A DNA stretch of 64,000 bases from Ridgeia piscesae (Eukaryota > Annelida > Polychaeta > Sabellida > Siboglinidae). A model generated the notes under the pieces. The model made no database searches and was not told where the DNA came from. It saw nothing but the letters and a program-made list of their open reading frames with translations. The stretch is from the NCBI GenBank assembly GCA_025642075.2, contig JAODUO010000049.1:568501-632500 (forward strand). The letters run 5' to 3'. Each line of letters opens with the position of its first letter. Within the stretch, counting starts at the first letter, position 1. This document shows, piece after piece, positions 19,982 through 32,759 of the stretch. The position numbers were made by a program, and so were the translations under genes.

Positions 19982-22006
19982 GGTGTGTATATGATTTTCA
20001 TAATATGTAATGTATGTAGAGTCTATATACATACAAATATTAAATATTGTTTAGCCAGTAGTTTAGCCAGTACTGGGTGCGTTGGGTGAGCGGCCATACG
20101 TATTTCTCAAAGCAAAACAAAGCATTAAATAAGTGCTGCGTAGATGTTGCTTGATGTACAACTAGATAAAGCAGTTTGCTAGTTATCGTACCAATACGTG
20201 ACCCGTGCGATTTACACACATTTACCTCCGTATTAGCTGTAACGTATCTTCTTTTGCAAACGGAAAGCGTTCTCCCGTACAAAAATCACATTCGGTGACC
20301 TTAATCCCCGATAATTTTCCGCGCAAACTAATCTCCTTTCTGGTCCACATCACGAAAGTGACAACCGATTTATTTTGAACAACCGTCAAACTGTCTTCTG
20401 ACACGTCCTCTGGCCTTTGTCAGTGCGGAGACCGCGCTGTGCCCTCAATATTTAATCTCTTTGGTGCTATGACCCCTTCGCCAACAAAACCGTATAATTA
20501 CCCGCTTTTTAAATGTCAAGGAAATCCGGAAATAAACTTGTTTGGATAATTGTTTGTATTTGTGTAAAGGCTGCTGCTAAATACGATGCGCGTGTGTGCG
20601 TTATCTATAGGATATCACCCGATTCACCCGTTCGAGGTGGGGTGATTATTAACTTGCACCGTGCTCAATACCGTAGTTGATATTCGTAAACAGATTATAT
20701 TTTAAGACGGAGTTTTGTCAAAACGCGTTGGAGTCGTAATCTTAGAATAAGACCAAATGAACGACGTGCAATAATTTACGGATGAATATGTCACGGTGAT
20801 GGAAAAGGTTCATCGTTGAAATGGTGACTTTTTGGTGGGTCTGTTTAAACAAAATAGGCCGTCCAAAGCTGGATGGGGTAATTACTGAAATATCTAGACA
20901 ATTTAAGAGAAACCGTCTGATCTGTTCGGATATTAGTGACACAATGTTAACTAAATCAGTCCTTTTTGTCCTATTTTGTAGGCTATGTAACCTTGAATTT
21001 CGGGAAGGACGCGCACTTCTACATGGTATACTTGCCAAATACAGACATTACTGGCTATTTAAAGCCCCAGAAACCGATATCCGTATTGGTCAAGTTAATT
21101 GGGTTTAGTTAGTTTCACACAAACATTGCTTACATCACTCATATGATAATCTCTTTAGTATAAAGTGTTATGAGAAAATTAATTGTAATAATTTTGTTGG
21201 TTTACTTGCGAATGTTTGAGAAGATAATTAATAATAGATGGACTAACACCAACTTTGTTGAAATACGAAAAGCGTGTTATCCTCACTCAGTTGGGATCAG
21301 CAACATTGGTCACTCAGCCAATTTGCGGGAAATTGCCGCAGTCGAAAGCGACTACGTCGGATTGTGTTCAGCAAAAAACAAAAAATCTTTAGAAATAAAA
21401 AATTAATTAGCCTGTTTTTTAATTAGTATACTGAAACGTTCAAAAGTCCCTTCGGAAAAAATTAAACCATATAGGATAAATACGGCAGATCTTACGCGTT
21501 TCCGACATTCAGTGTTATACCTGGTAGATCGCACCGGAGAACGACAAGACAGGATTCACGGTTTTTATTACATGAAAGTCGTATTTACAATTTGAACATT
21601 TTGCGAGCTCCACTTTAAAAAAGCGAAAGCCGCTTAACACTAATTAGAAGATATTTGGCGGCCAGTCTAACATCGACATAATCTGTTCTAATATTATTCT
21701 AAATTAATAAATAAATCTTTATAAGTGAAGACACGATATCGTGTCGTAAAAAGATCGCATTATTTTACGAAAAATGGCGAATTACTCCGATATGAAGTAG
21801 AACGAACAGAAGCTGTCGTACAAGATACAAGACTGTACAAAAATGCTGCGGTTTCATAAAAAAATTTAAAGTTGTAAAAGGTAAGTTTTTATAGAACGCA
21901 TAGAAAAGCATTACTCCGCATCTGAAATAGACGTCGGAAGCTTCGCACATAAGTATCGTTCATAATAACAGTATGTTTTTATGCAGTAGAGTTTTGAAAG
22001 CACTTT
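19981..22006. other. No gene recognised
   Basis: Mixed-composition DNA. Short frames at 20040-20282, 20821-21108 and 21170-21406 lack recognisable domains. Confidence 0.55.
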
Positions 22007-22117
22007 ACTCCCCGGCAATCCTGACCAATCGAACACCATCTTGACTGTTCTGGGAAGCATTCAGCCAGGCTGCAATTATTGCACGAAAATATCCACGACT
22101 GCTCTATCATACAGGTA

Positions 22118-22620
22118 AATGTATGTATGTATGTATGTATGTATGTATGTATGTATGTATGTATGTATGTATGTATGTATGTATGTATGTATGTATGTAT
22201 GTATGTATGTATGTATGTATGTATGTATGTATGTGTGTGTGTGTGTGTTGTGTGTGTGTGCGTGCGTGCGTGCTGTTGTGTGTGTGTGTGTGTGTGTTGT
22301 GTGTGTGTGTGTGTGTGTCGTGCTGTGTGTGTGTGAGTGTGTGTGTATGTATGTATGTGTGAGTGTGTATGTGTGTATGTGTGTATGTGTGTATGTATGT
22401 ATGTGTGTGAGTGTGTATGTGTGTATGTTGTATGTATGTATGTATGTATGTATGTATGTATGTATGTATGTATGTATGTATGTATGTATGTATGTATGTA
22501 TGTATGTATGTATGTATGTATGTATGTATGTATGTTGTGTGTGTATGTGTGTGTATGTATGTGTGTAGTGTATGTAGTGTTGTATGTATGTTGTATGTAT
22601 GTAGTATGTGTATGTAATAG
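22118..22620. repeat. (TATG)n / (GT)n compound microsatellite
   Basis: Two TATG blocks (about 22,118-22,231 and 22,430-22,535) surround GT and GTGC variants. Confidence 0.97.
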
Positions 22621-22769
22621 TATTATATGTATATTTCATATTATATGATATATATGAATGATCGTAGTATTATATATACGTTATCATGTTAATATATTAT
22701 GATATATATATTATATTGTTATTTTATTATTATATATTATATATATATAGTATGATATAATATAAATTA

Positions 22770-22886
22770 TTACATAGCGCCTATGTAGTTTGCATCATTT
22801 CAATTAGTGTGTGTATAGACCGGTATTAATAGTCCTTACTACTGCTTTGTTCCATCTCGTATAGGGACTCAGTCACGCTGCAAATG
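22770..22886. repeat. Direct duplicate unit, copy 1 (117 bp)
   Basis: By eye this segment, beginning TTACATAGCGCCTATGTAG and ending CACGCTGCAAATG, is identical to 23507-23623. Both copies lie between microsatellite blocks. Confidence 0.95.
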
Positions 22887-22894
22887 TAGTGTGT

Positions 22895-23362
22895 GCTATG
22901 TAGTTGTAGTGTGTCTGTTGTTCATGTCGTAGGGTGTGTATGTGTTGTGTGTGTGTGTGTGTTGTAGTGTGTGTGTGTGTGTGTGGTTGTGGTGTGTGTG
23001 TGTGTGTGTTGTGTGTGTGTTGCGTGTGTGTGTGTGTGCGTGGTGTGTGTGTTGTTGTATGTGTGTGTATGTATGTATATGTATGTGTATGTGTATGTGT
23101 ATGTGTGTATGTATGTATGTGTTATGTATGTGTGTGATGTGTGTATGTGTATGTATGTAGTGTATGTTGTATGTATGTATGTATGTATGTATGTATGTAT
23201 GTATGTATTAGTATTATTGTATTAGTATGTATGTATGTATGTATTATTATGTATGTATGTATGTATTATGTATGTATGTATTATGTATTGTTGTATGTGT
23301 GTGTATTTGTTGTATGTATGTTGTATGTATGTATGTATGTATGTATGTAGTATGTATTATTA

Positions 23363-23408
<46 letters not shown>

Positions 23409-23505
23409 GTATTATATACGTATATATATAATATATTAATATATATGTATATATATATATATATACGTATATATACGTACATACATCATACACATATACA
23501 CATAT
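22895..23505. repeat. GT/GTAT/TA degenerate microsatellite block
   Basis: GT-rich variants (22,930-23,100), then TATG (23,100-23,350), then TA (23,360-23,470). Confidence 0.95.
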
Positions 23506-23506
23506 A

Positions 23507-23623
23507 TTACATAGCGCCTATGTAGTTTGCATCATTTCAATTAGTGTGTGTATAGACCGGTATTAATAGTCCTTACTACTGCTTTGTTCCATCTCGTATA
23601 GGGACTCAGTCACGCTGCAAATG
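23507..23623. repeat. Direct duplicate unit, copy 2 (117 bp)
   Basis: Second copy of 22770-22886. Here it continues into unique sequence (ATGCGCAAAGACG) rather than a microsatellite. Confidence 0.95.
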
Positions 23624-23690
23624 ATGCGCAAAGACGTTTCCTTCCCACTGTCCGTAGCGAGGTACTCATTTGTACAGCTGATTAACCAGA

Positions 23691-26600
23691 CGCGCTATTC
23701 AGCGGGACCGACATTGCGCAACCGTCGACACATCAAGCAATACCTGTCATAGCGAATATCTCAAGTAACAATATTTAAAGTCGGCTAGCCGTTTGCTATT
23801 ATATTGACGTTTAACTACGACACACACCTGAATACTGTTTCTGTCGCTATCATTGCGGTGAAACTAAAAACTATCGCATGAACGTGTACACGCACAAATG
23901 GCGTATTATCGCAAAACCGCGCCGTACACTCTGCACACCCGCATGTCGTCACCGCAGGAACACCTGGGCAGTGTCACCGTCAACACCTGCGAGACGTGTT
24001 ATTAGCCACAAGGACATATATACAAGACAATAATACACCCGTAGGACATGCATTACATACGCTCGCTTTCGCTGACCAAGTGTTTAGAACGTTTTCGCGT
24101 GACTGACTTTCCAGCGTATTGAATTTGCGGGCAGAGACCACTGTTATCGCTTTTCCATCGGAGGACACGTCAGTGTTTTGTCAGACTATTAACGTATTTA
24201 AAAAAAGACTACATAAAATTGTAGACATTTTTTTTTATTAAAGAGTCCAAAAACGTGGCACTAGTTTAGCGCCAGTAGACGATATCTGTGTAGGAATTGT
24301 CCTGACAAACAGTTAAGAAAGACAAAGACCACCCTTTGTCGATGTGTCAAATTCCTACCATCGGCAAAGCGACTGCTGCTTACAGAGCGAGAACGAAGTG
24401 AATGAAGTGTTCCTTTGTGTCATTACCCGTAGCAGCCATTAATTCTTGAGATAATCAACACTATTAAATTAATTATGATGTATGTAAATCATGTTATTGT
24501 ACTCGAATTTCCATGAAGTGTACACCAGTTTACTTTTCAAAGGTATATTGAACGTATAACAAAACTGTAGCTAACAAAAATCCATATTTTATTTGTCACA
24601 ACCTTTGCCAAAAACGTCGTTGAAGTGCTGATCAAAGTTCGCAAAAATTGCATACCTCCAGCTCTTATGGGACGCAACCATGCACAATGCCCATTGATAT
24701 TTACCGAATTAGCCACGATTTATTTTACACGCACGTGTGTTTTGGCGAAATAAAGTGCAAATAATTCACTCGGCTAACTGAACTAAAAATGCATTTTCCA
24801 GAAGTTTCAATACATTCTACCATTGAATCTGCTCGCGTATTTTATCTATATTCCATTCAGTCCACGCAAAAGGTTATCATTTTCAAACGTCAAATATCAC
24901 CATTTCCAAAATGTTCTGTTTATCCTCAACATAACAGAAGACTCACTGCGATTTCTATTTTTTTATTTCACGTATCCCCATTTTAAAATGTTCTACCTAT
25001 TTTTTTAACATAACAGGAAGGGTAAGTGTGGTTTCACTTTTGTTACTAAACAGGATGACGGGTTTTACCGTCTTCATTGCGGTGATCTGAACTCAACCAC
25101 GTCAAGTCTTCGATTGGAGTCACGAGATCAACAAATGACGATTCCCTGGGGTACCGCATGGGGGAGGGGTCACCAAGTGTGTATCCGCGGACGTTTGCGT
25201 GGTCAGCGGGGGTGGTCAGCTAAGTCAACCGGACAGCTAAGTCAGCCGGACAACCGTCATGGCGGATGTTTTTCGCTGAGTCGCCGTAAGTGTGCGAGGC
25301 GGCAATAAACCCCCCGCCGGGTCATTGTGTAGCGGCCAGGCCGTTACGTTCGCCGTGCCATTATGTCATGAACACGCGGCTAGTTATGACTAACAAGACA
25401 GTGATACTTGTGAACGACGCGCACGGAACTACGTGCTTGTTTTCGCGAGCTTGTATGCTTGTAGGACACGCGTGTGTGCGATCGTGTGTACACGAGCACA
25501 CGCATGTGTTCACGGTAATAAAACAGTCGCCCCCTATACGTCAAATATATATATACCAATGAGATGACATTTAAAGGCGTAGCATACATACGTGTCCGAT
25601 ATGGGGAAGATCTATCAAAACGGACTGGTCGAGTAGTTATATGCTCAGAAAGCGGGAACACAAGTGAACAACACACAAGAAGTTTCAGGTAATTTTTAAA
25701 AGGACACATAAACACAGCGCATCGTTGTAATGGCATACAAAGATACAAAGATACAAAGATACAAAGATACAAAGAACACACATAAGCGCGTGGTGTGTCA
25801 ATGTTTTTGCACAAACCTCGACGTAACCTTACACCGAAATGTATGACCAATCCGCCGCAATCACATCATCGGATGACGTGGTATATCGTTTTGCCTGCGA
25901 GTTGGTTTTTGTGTACAAAAATTAATATTAAACCAATCCATGTTTTTTTCTTAATCCTATAGGGGCATGAAAACAATGTTTGCACTGTCTTACATTAGTT
26001 CAGTGCAAATATGTAATGTCCAATTAAAACATACTAACTATCATAACGACGAAAACCCTGGACAAGTAACTTTATACATGTTACTCCAGCCGCGGTGGTC
26101 AGTACCAATGGTCAATTGCTTAGCAAACCAGCGAAGTTGAAACGAACGTCCGTTTTCTTTTTAAAACACATTCCTCCTGGTAATGACAATTGTCATATTT
26201 CAGTGAGTCGACTATGTATTACGTCATATGTCTCTAGATGGTACGATGATTTGACACTGTACTTAAAACACGCGAATAATAACCTTCTTGTTTTTTTACG
26301 TGCATAAAGAACAACATAATTGTTGCAATTTGGATTCCGATAAGAACAAGATGTTCGCGATCTTCAAGGAACGCGATTCACCTATGAATAAGCGAGAAAC
26401 ATGTAATTCCATCACGACACGGAATGAAGATATTTCTTTGTCGGGATTGTTTTTTCGAAAAGGTGTTTTTTATTATAAAATCGGTTCAATGTGTTATTCC
26501 AGGACGGGATCTTGGTTTGGAGCCTTCGAAACATTTCCAGAAAACATATCTAGAAACCCAGAATGTTTCGAAATGATAAATTACGCTCTTCAGTCTGGGA

Positions 26601-28416
26601 AAACGTCCTTAGTCGAAATCACTTGGCAATGAGGCGAACCTTCTACTGTCGACGCACGCACGTTCCCCCGCATTCGCTAGTCACGCCATCGCGCATGCGC
26701 ACGTGCAGTCAGACGGGCTGCGTTGCTTCAAAGGTGACATGCAAAATGGCGGCAAATTCCGAGTCAATATTTATGCAGTGGCGTGCACGCTTGTACACGT
26801 GCCTTGGTGTGAGAAACCGATAACGCGGCGCACGAATGCACCATCAGAAACCTAGCAAAAACTAACTGGGTTTGAGGAAGGGAAATAGGGGGCAACAGGG
26901 AAGTTAGCTGGAACATCCGCGAGAGAAAAAAATAACATAGGATGAACAACTTAATGTAAACAATGTTTGCTAAGTGCCACCAGTGACCAATTCATGATAT
27001 ATATTGTGACACGAATGTTCGCGCATTTGGCAAATAACCAAAACGGTATACATTAGATGCAAAAAACGCATGACATCCGCGTATACACTATACATTGGCT
27101 TATAGGTATATTTGAATGACTTGCAAAACCTGATATCTTGGAACAGGATACTCCTATAAAAAGATCTGTCCTGTTTGTTTATGTTGCAATAGTTGTATAC
27201 ATGCACGTCAATTATAAGTTATAACAAGGTAAGCGATGGTTTGATCAGTGTCGTCCACTTTATCGGGAGTTTTTTAAGGTACTTTTCACACAGGAACATC
27301 TCGCTGGATCGACTTCAAAGCGACGCGTAATGTCTTCGTGCAAGTGTGTAATTGACGCGCTAAATCAATATTTGCTATCGCGAACACGCGGCACTTGCGA
27401 CTCGCTCGTAAAATACAAACATCCGTCGCATCCAGTGACAGACGACAACTCGTAGCCAGCCGTCCGAACGATGTGTCGTGCGGTTACATCGCGACGAGAA
27501 CGCGACATCAAAGTCGGCCACTGCATGAATAATTATCGTCGCTAATTACATGCATATGTCTTACCTTGTCTCGTCGCTGTGACCAACGTATCCTGCCTGT
27601 GTCTTTATGTGTGTGTGAAACAGAGAGTCGCTCGCAATGCTGATAGCTGACTTGTCAACCCATTCAGTATGATAGCGTTCCCGAGTGTCCGGCGATATGG
27701 TCTGTGTGCGTGTACGTGTACGTGTTCTCTGACCGATGATCGAGACCCGTTGACTAACGAACGGCAAATGAATTAGCGTACGCTACCGGTGCGCCTATCT
27801 CGTATCCGCTGTTGTCCGCTCGAGCGCCGGTTGCATTGTGCCTCCGTCCAAAGCAGCCCCCCCGGAAGCCGTATCGCCAAAACATAGAGTGACTCATGCC
27901 CGCCGTCGTCGGTATACCACCGGCGCCGCGCGCACGCTACGGCTTCGTCACCCCACCCCACCCCGCCGCAGTCACCGTCACTCGCCGTGCGGGGGTGATA
28001 GCTGTTGTGACAAACGCGTTACTCTAATTGAAAGTGCCCGCTTGTGTCCCGCGCTGTCGTGGCCGCGCAGGAAGCGATTTGTGGACCCGAGTTTCCCCCG
28101 AACTCCGGCAGTCACGACCCTCGATACGGAAATCGCCGCACTCCTGTCCACATTCGTGCGTCAGGGCAGTGACATTTTTTTATTTACTTAGAGGGATTTC
28201 CATAAATTCGGTTATGTGAGTCCTCTAGAAATACATTTATGTCGATACACAACCAATCAGAAATATACATTGATAGACGAGCGGTTTCGTTTTAGATAAT
28301 AATCGACAAACTTGTGCATGATAATGTATTTACGTATAATTATGGTTAAAGGTGTTTACGTATATAAAGCTTAATGACAGGTCTGGGTTGGGCCGGGTTT
28401 AAAATGGTGGCTTGTA
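23691..28416. other. No gene recognised; small repeats only
   Basis: An ATACAAAG octamer is repeated about four times at 25737-25773. 24592-24710 is diverged from, but alignable to, 42412-42530, suggesting an old dispersed repeat. A 114-aa frame at 26288-26632 has no recognisable domain. 27,300-28,100 is richer in GC/CpG and could be regulatory. Confidence 0.5.
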
Positions 28417-28558
28417 CAGTCGAACTTCGCTTGGTCACCTCAGTAGCATAGCCACCTTCCAATTAGGGTCACTCTATGATAAGCCAAAATTAGTTCAAAA
28501 AGGAAACTAGTCCACTTTTGGTCAGTCCCGATGATTACTCAATAGTGATGTTCCGTTG
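28417..28558. mobile_element. Possible pogo/Tc1-type MITE
   Basis: The left end CAGTCGAACTTCGCT and the reversed right end CAACGGAACATCACT match at about 10 of 15 positions, each flanked by TA (28415-28416 and 28559-28560). The left end resembles pogo/Tigger termini. It is 142 bp long with no coding capacity. Confidence 0.4.
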
Positions 28559-29229
28559 TATAGTAGATACTGTAACGTATAGATGGATTACATTAATTGT
28601 ATTTCCTGATCAAATTTCTCTAAAGGTCGGTTAAGTTATGTAAACAAGAGTCGGTAAATGACCAAAATATTGACAGAAAAACACAATGTTTGCTTATGTA
28701 TTGACACAAATGTGCTAGAATGTATCAGCGTTTAAATACGATGATTAATGATTTGTCGGGATTAGTAAGTGCGGCAGGGTTGAGTCAAGATGGCGGGGTA
28801 TTGGTTACGATTGTGGGGTAGGGATCCTGCTAGGCTCAATAATATTTGTTATCGTTGTTGTGTGTTCGTCTTACACGTCATACGTGACTGGTTCCGGAAC
28901 ATGGACCGACAACTCACGTCGACCTGCCCCGGTCATTTCAGTTCACACAACATACCGCTAACACCGTAACGACGTGGAATCAACTCCCTATAACAAGTAA
29001 ACCTTCTTAACTACACTGTATATGTCTTAAACCCGCAATAAAACATATTTGTTATAAATTACATTTCCACCATAAATATTTGGCGATCACATGCTCTAGT
29101 AACGACCCTTGCCTGTCGCCGTTTATGTTTATGCATGACGATTTTGTTTGTTGCGCCTCTGAGCTTGAATTTTCAAAGATATATGCGCTATAGAAGTGCT
29201 ACAATTACTTCTAGTAGTATAAGTAAGTA
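28559..29229. other. No gene recognised
   Basis: Mixed-composition DNA between the MITE and the SINE. Confidence 0.5.
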
Positions 29230-29560
29230 GAGCCCATTGGCTCAGGGGTATAGCGTCGTGCTCTCGACTAAGAGGACCCGTGTTCGAATCCTGTGCTGCG
29301 GTGTTAAAACCTTGGGCATATTTTTTCACCCTACATTGCTCCAGTTCTCTCAGCTGTATAAATGAGTACCTGGCTATAGACAGTAGTGGATATGTGTACG
29401 AGCAGCCTTCGCGCATTAGTTGTAGCATACGGCTGGATGCTTCCCAGAGAAGTTGAGATGGTGTCTGATTGAACAGGTCTGCGAGGGAAGTAAAGTGTAA
29501 AGTGCTTTGAGCAGTCCCGAGGTTTGGATACTGCGCTATCTAAGAACTTACCTTTACCTC
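29230..29560 (+). mobile_element. Full-length tRNA-derived SINE
   Basis: The tRNA-like head at 29230-29302 has an A box (TGGCTCAGGGG) and a B box (GTTCGAATCC), the internal RNA polymerase III promoter. A central domain follows (TTGCTCCAGTTCTCTCAGC then TGAGTACCTGGC), then AGCCTTCGCGCATTAG and GCTGGATGCTTCCCAGAGAA. The 3' tail has AAAGTGCTTTGAGCA and GCGCTATCTAAGAAC, the kind of end shared with partner LINEs, and finishes in TTACCTTTACC. Further copies lie at 22007-23690, 42962-43200, 52589-52917 and 55262-55738 (all minus). The family may belong to the Meta-type SINE superfamily, which is a recollection not checked here. Confidence 0.85.
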
Positions 29561-31514
29561 TACTACTAATTACTAATACTACCGACACGTGTGACAATTC
29601 CCGATACTTTTCACGATCTCCGTAATGTAGATCAAACTTCCGGAACCACATGTCAATTGCCGTAACGTACATCAGTCCAGCGTTATACGTGTCAATCTCC
29701 TGACAATATCCCTAACTGATATCACCCTCCGAAGTGACATGTCATTCGCCGTAACAAACCTCACTCCCCCGAGGCCAATTTCAATCTCGGAGACCCGGGG
29801 CCCGTCAAACCGTCGGTGCCGATTTCAATGACGACGATATATGACTTCATGAGGCGCCGACTAATGTCGACATGTAAATGAAGCGTATAGACCATATCTG
29901 CTTATTTGACAATTAGCCCAAGTGATAAGGTGTTTCAAAACCCTGACGTCTGCCAGTGCCGCTGGGGTTCGTTCGCAAAATTGCAGTGTCGTTGACACCC
30001 GGCAAAATAGGCACACGTATCGGGTGTGCGCGCAAACAGAAAAGCGCTCGCCTTAAACTCGCCCGGGTGGCGTCTAAAAGGCTACACGCCACAGACACAA
30101 TTGGCTATCTACCGATTAACGACATGTTAGAGGTTATGATTAGGTAATGAATGTCCCCATCAGGTTGGGTTGAATCCCCCGGGGACGGGGCGAGAGATTG
30201 GCTTGTGGCGTCACATTGACTCCGCGGTCAACTTACCAACAGTCGGAGTCCTGCTAAATGACATAGTCTCAGTCTGCGCGTGCAAAAAACTCACACGAAT
30301 GAGTGATTGACATTGCACGCAATGGCCGATGTCACTTTCTCCTGCGTGTACTCGGTTCAGTCGGCTGTTACTTCCATAAAATGTCTATACTAAACATACG
30401 ACGTCGGTGGTTTACATTCGTCAGCGGGAGCAGTTGGCAGCCGTCCAGAATCCATCGATGGAATCATCATTCATAATGCGAAACGCGATACTTCACAAAC
30501 TTGTTCGCTGATGGTTATCGCGAACCGACAGTTGTACAACATACTAGCAATTTGCTTAATACCATGATCGCTACGCCACCTCAATGGCGCGACCACACGG
30601 TAGCACATCACGCAAGACTAAGCCGCTTCGGCGAAAGTTACGGCGGTTTTTCGTAGGGCGTGCAGGGGAAACAGAGACGCTCTAGTTAGTACATTTCACT
30701 TTTCAATCGGCATCGGGGTGTAGACGGAGAACAAACGCCGTCACCGACACCGACACTCTGTCGCTTACTTGTGGCGGCCGCCCAGATTGGGTGGTCCTTG
30801 AACGACTGTCGTTTATACGACCGACGTTTGACAAGAAGACGCTGTAATTATATGCAAGCGCAAACTCGGTAAGTCGATCAGGAAAACTAGCGCGCTTCTA
30901 ATTATACAACTTGAGGAAGCGAAGCGTGACAAGAGCGGTACTCTCTCAGACTCGAGACCAACCGTCGGTCCGACTCCGAGTGGGAGGTAAACCGCACAAG
31001 TGGAGGCTCCGACGGCGTCGACTGTAGATGAATGCGCCCGAAAACGCCTGTCCGTAATTAGGACATCAGTATTGAATACGCGCAGGTAAATGCCGGGGTC
31101 GGGCGAACAAACTACACTTTGATGGAGCTGTCACTCGTGAACGGGACGAGAAAAAGCTAACGTACAGTCGGGGCTTTGATGTCGTATGTTCGAAGGCAGA
31201 GTCGATGAGTGAAAATTGTCGTAATGTGTTCAGCTTTAAATTTGCTTAGGAAACTGACCGTTCAATGTGGTTTGGTTGATTGGTTGTTTATTAGTTTAGG
31301 GTCAACAGTTTTAGGATACTTTGTGTCATTGTGTGTCACGGGTTTAATCCGCTAATTTATGTAATGCCCGGTAAAATATTTCGGCATATTCGAAGTCCAG
31401 GCTTGTATAACAGTCTCAGAAGAAGCGCCATATAAAACAAAACAAACCGAGCAAACCCACCCTAAAGAAAACAGTCCATTTCCCGTGTATTTATAAACGC
31501 ATAAAATTAGGGCG
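29561..31514. other. No gene recognised; comparatively GC-rich
   Basis: 30,400-31,100 is CpG-rich and could contain promoter-like sequence. No splice-supported reading frame was found. Confidence 0.5.
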
Positions 31515-31515
31515 T

Positions 31516-31597
<82 letters not shown>

Positions 31598-31629
31598 CAG
31601 CAGCAGCAGCAGCAGCGAGCAGCAGCAGC

Positions 31630-31719
<90 letters not shown>

Positions 31720-32130
31720 CGCAGTAGAGGTAGTGGTAGTGGTAGTGGTAGTGGTAGTGGTAGTGTTAGTGTTAGTGTTAGTGTTAGTGGTAGTGGTAGT
31801 GGTAGTGGTAGTGGTAGTGTTAGTGTTAGTGTTAGTGGTAGTGGTAGTGGTAGTGTTAGCGGTAGCGGTAGCGGTAGCGGTAGCGGTAGCGGTAGCGTTA
31901 GCGTTAGCGTTAGCGTTAGCGTTAGCGTTAGCGTTAGCGTTAGCGTTAGCGTTAGCGTTAGCGTTAGTGGTAGTGGTAGTGTTAGTGTTAGTGGTAGTGG
32001 TAGTGGTAGTGGTAGTGTTAGTGTTAGTGTTAGTGTTAGTGGTAGTGGTAGTGTTAGTGGTAGTGGTAGTGGTAGTGGTAGTGGTAGTGGTAGTGGTAGT
32101 GGTAGTGGTAGTGGTAGTGGTAGTGGTAGT
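31515..32130. repeat. TAG-triplet to TAG(T/C)G(G/T)-hexamer satellite mosaic
   Basis: (TAG)n with an internal (CAG)n block is followed by hexamers TAGTGG, TAGTGT, TAGCGG and TAGCGT arranged in homogeneous blocks. The long open frames on both strands (Thr/Asn/Ala or Val/Leu/Ala runs) are artefacts. Confidence 0.97.
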
Positions 32131-32568
32131 AAAACTTCGGTTTAAGAATACTTTTGAACGGTATAAGACTATTACCGTAAAAATCAGCAAGTACTAGAAG
32201 GTTTGGATAATTGGATTTACCCAAGAATAAACAGTCACACATCTATCACTTAGCGTCCGTCTTTGCCAGAACACTGATGATTCTGTCGTGTATTTATTCA
32301 CACTGCTAACAATTGCATTGTTTTCCCGTAATTTACATTTGTAGACAGTACGACGCCAGCAATACAACATTAATTGTCTTCGCGTTATACTATACTAATC
32401 AGCCACGTTTTGGATAATGGAGGTTCAGCAGAGTCTTGAGCTGTACTTGACAAATCCATGTAAATTCTGACCCACCCACGTCCCGAACGAAAAATAGCAG
32501 CGCGTAGGGCTTTGTCAATATAAACAAATCCAATAACAAAAAAGTCGATGGATCAATAACATCCATCG

Positions 32569-32571
<3 letters not shown>

Positions 32572-32601
<30 letters not shown>

Positions 32602-32716
32602 GAGAGGGAGAGGGAGAGGGAGAGGGAGAGGAGAGGGAGAGGGAGAGGGAGAGGGAGAGGGAGAGGGAGAGGGAGAGGGAGAGGGAGAGGGAGAGGGAGA
32701 GGGAGGGAGGGGGGAG
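32572..32716. repeat. (GGGAGA)n hexamer array
   Basis: About 23 GGGAGA units with one 5-bp slip near 32,630. Confidence 0.97.
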
Positions 32717-32759
32717 TATGCATATGGTTACGACTTTCGTGTTTCTTGCTTCTTGCAGA

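Larger units (their letters stand above)
22007..23690 (-). mobile_element. tRNA-SINE copy split by microsatellite expansion
   Basis: 22007-22117 matches the 3' half of the SINE family in this window (TGGGAAGCATTCAGCCAGGCTGCAATT type). 23653-23690 resumes with GAGGTACTCATTTGTACAGCTG, the next part of the same SINE seen undivided at 43143-43165 and 52771-52791. Between them are about 1.5 kb of TATG/GT/TA repeats and a duplicated unique unit. The orientation is minus, with the tRNA-related head lost or highly diverged. Confidence 0.65.

Noticed and set aside
26288..26632. 114-aa plus-strand protein
   Set aside because: No domain recognised, no flanking splice-supported exons; likely chance.
29230..29302. 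tRNA gene
   Set aside because: A and B boxes are present but the arms do not form a convincing cloverleaf, and the segment is the head of a multi-copy SINE.
31860..31970. Interstitial telomere
   Set aside because: The unit is TAGCGT/TAGCGG, not TTAGGG, and it grades into TAG-triplets, so local repeat evolution is simpler.
31507..32197. Long Thr/Asn/Ala and Val/Leu/Ala open frames
   Set aside because: Pure translation of TAG-type triplets and hexamers.
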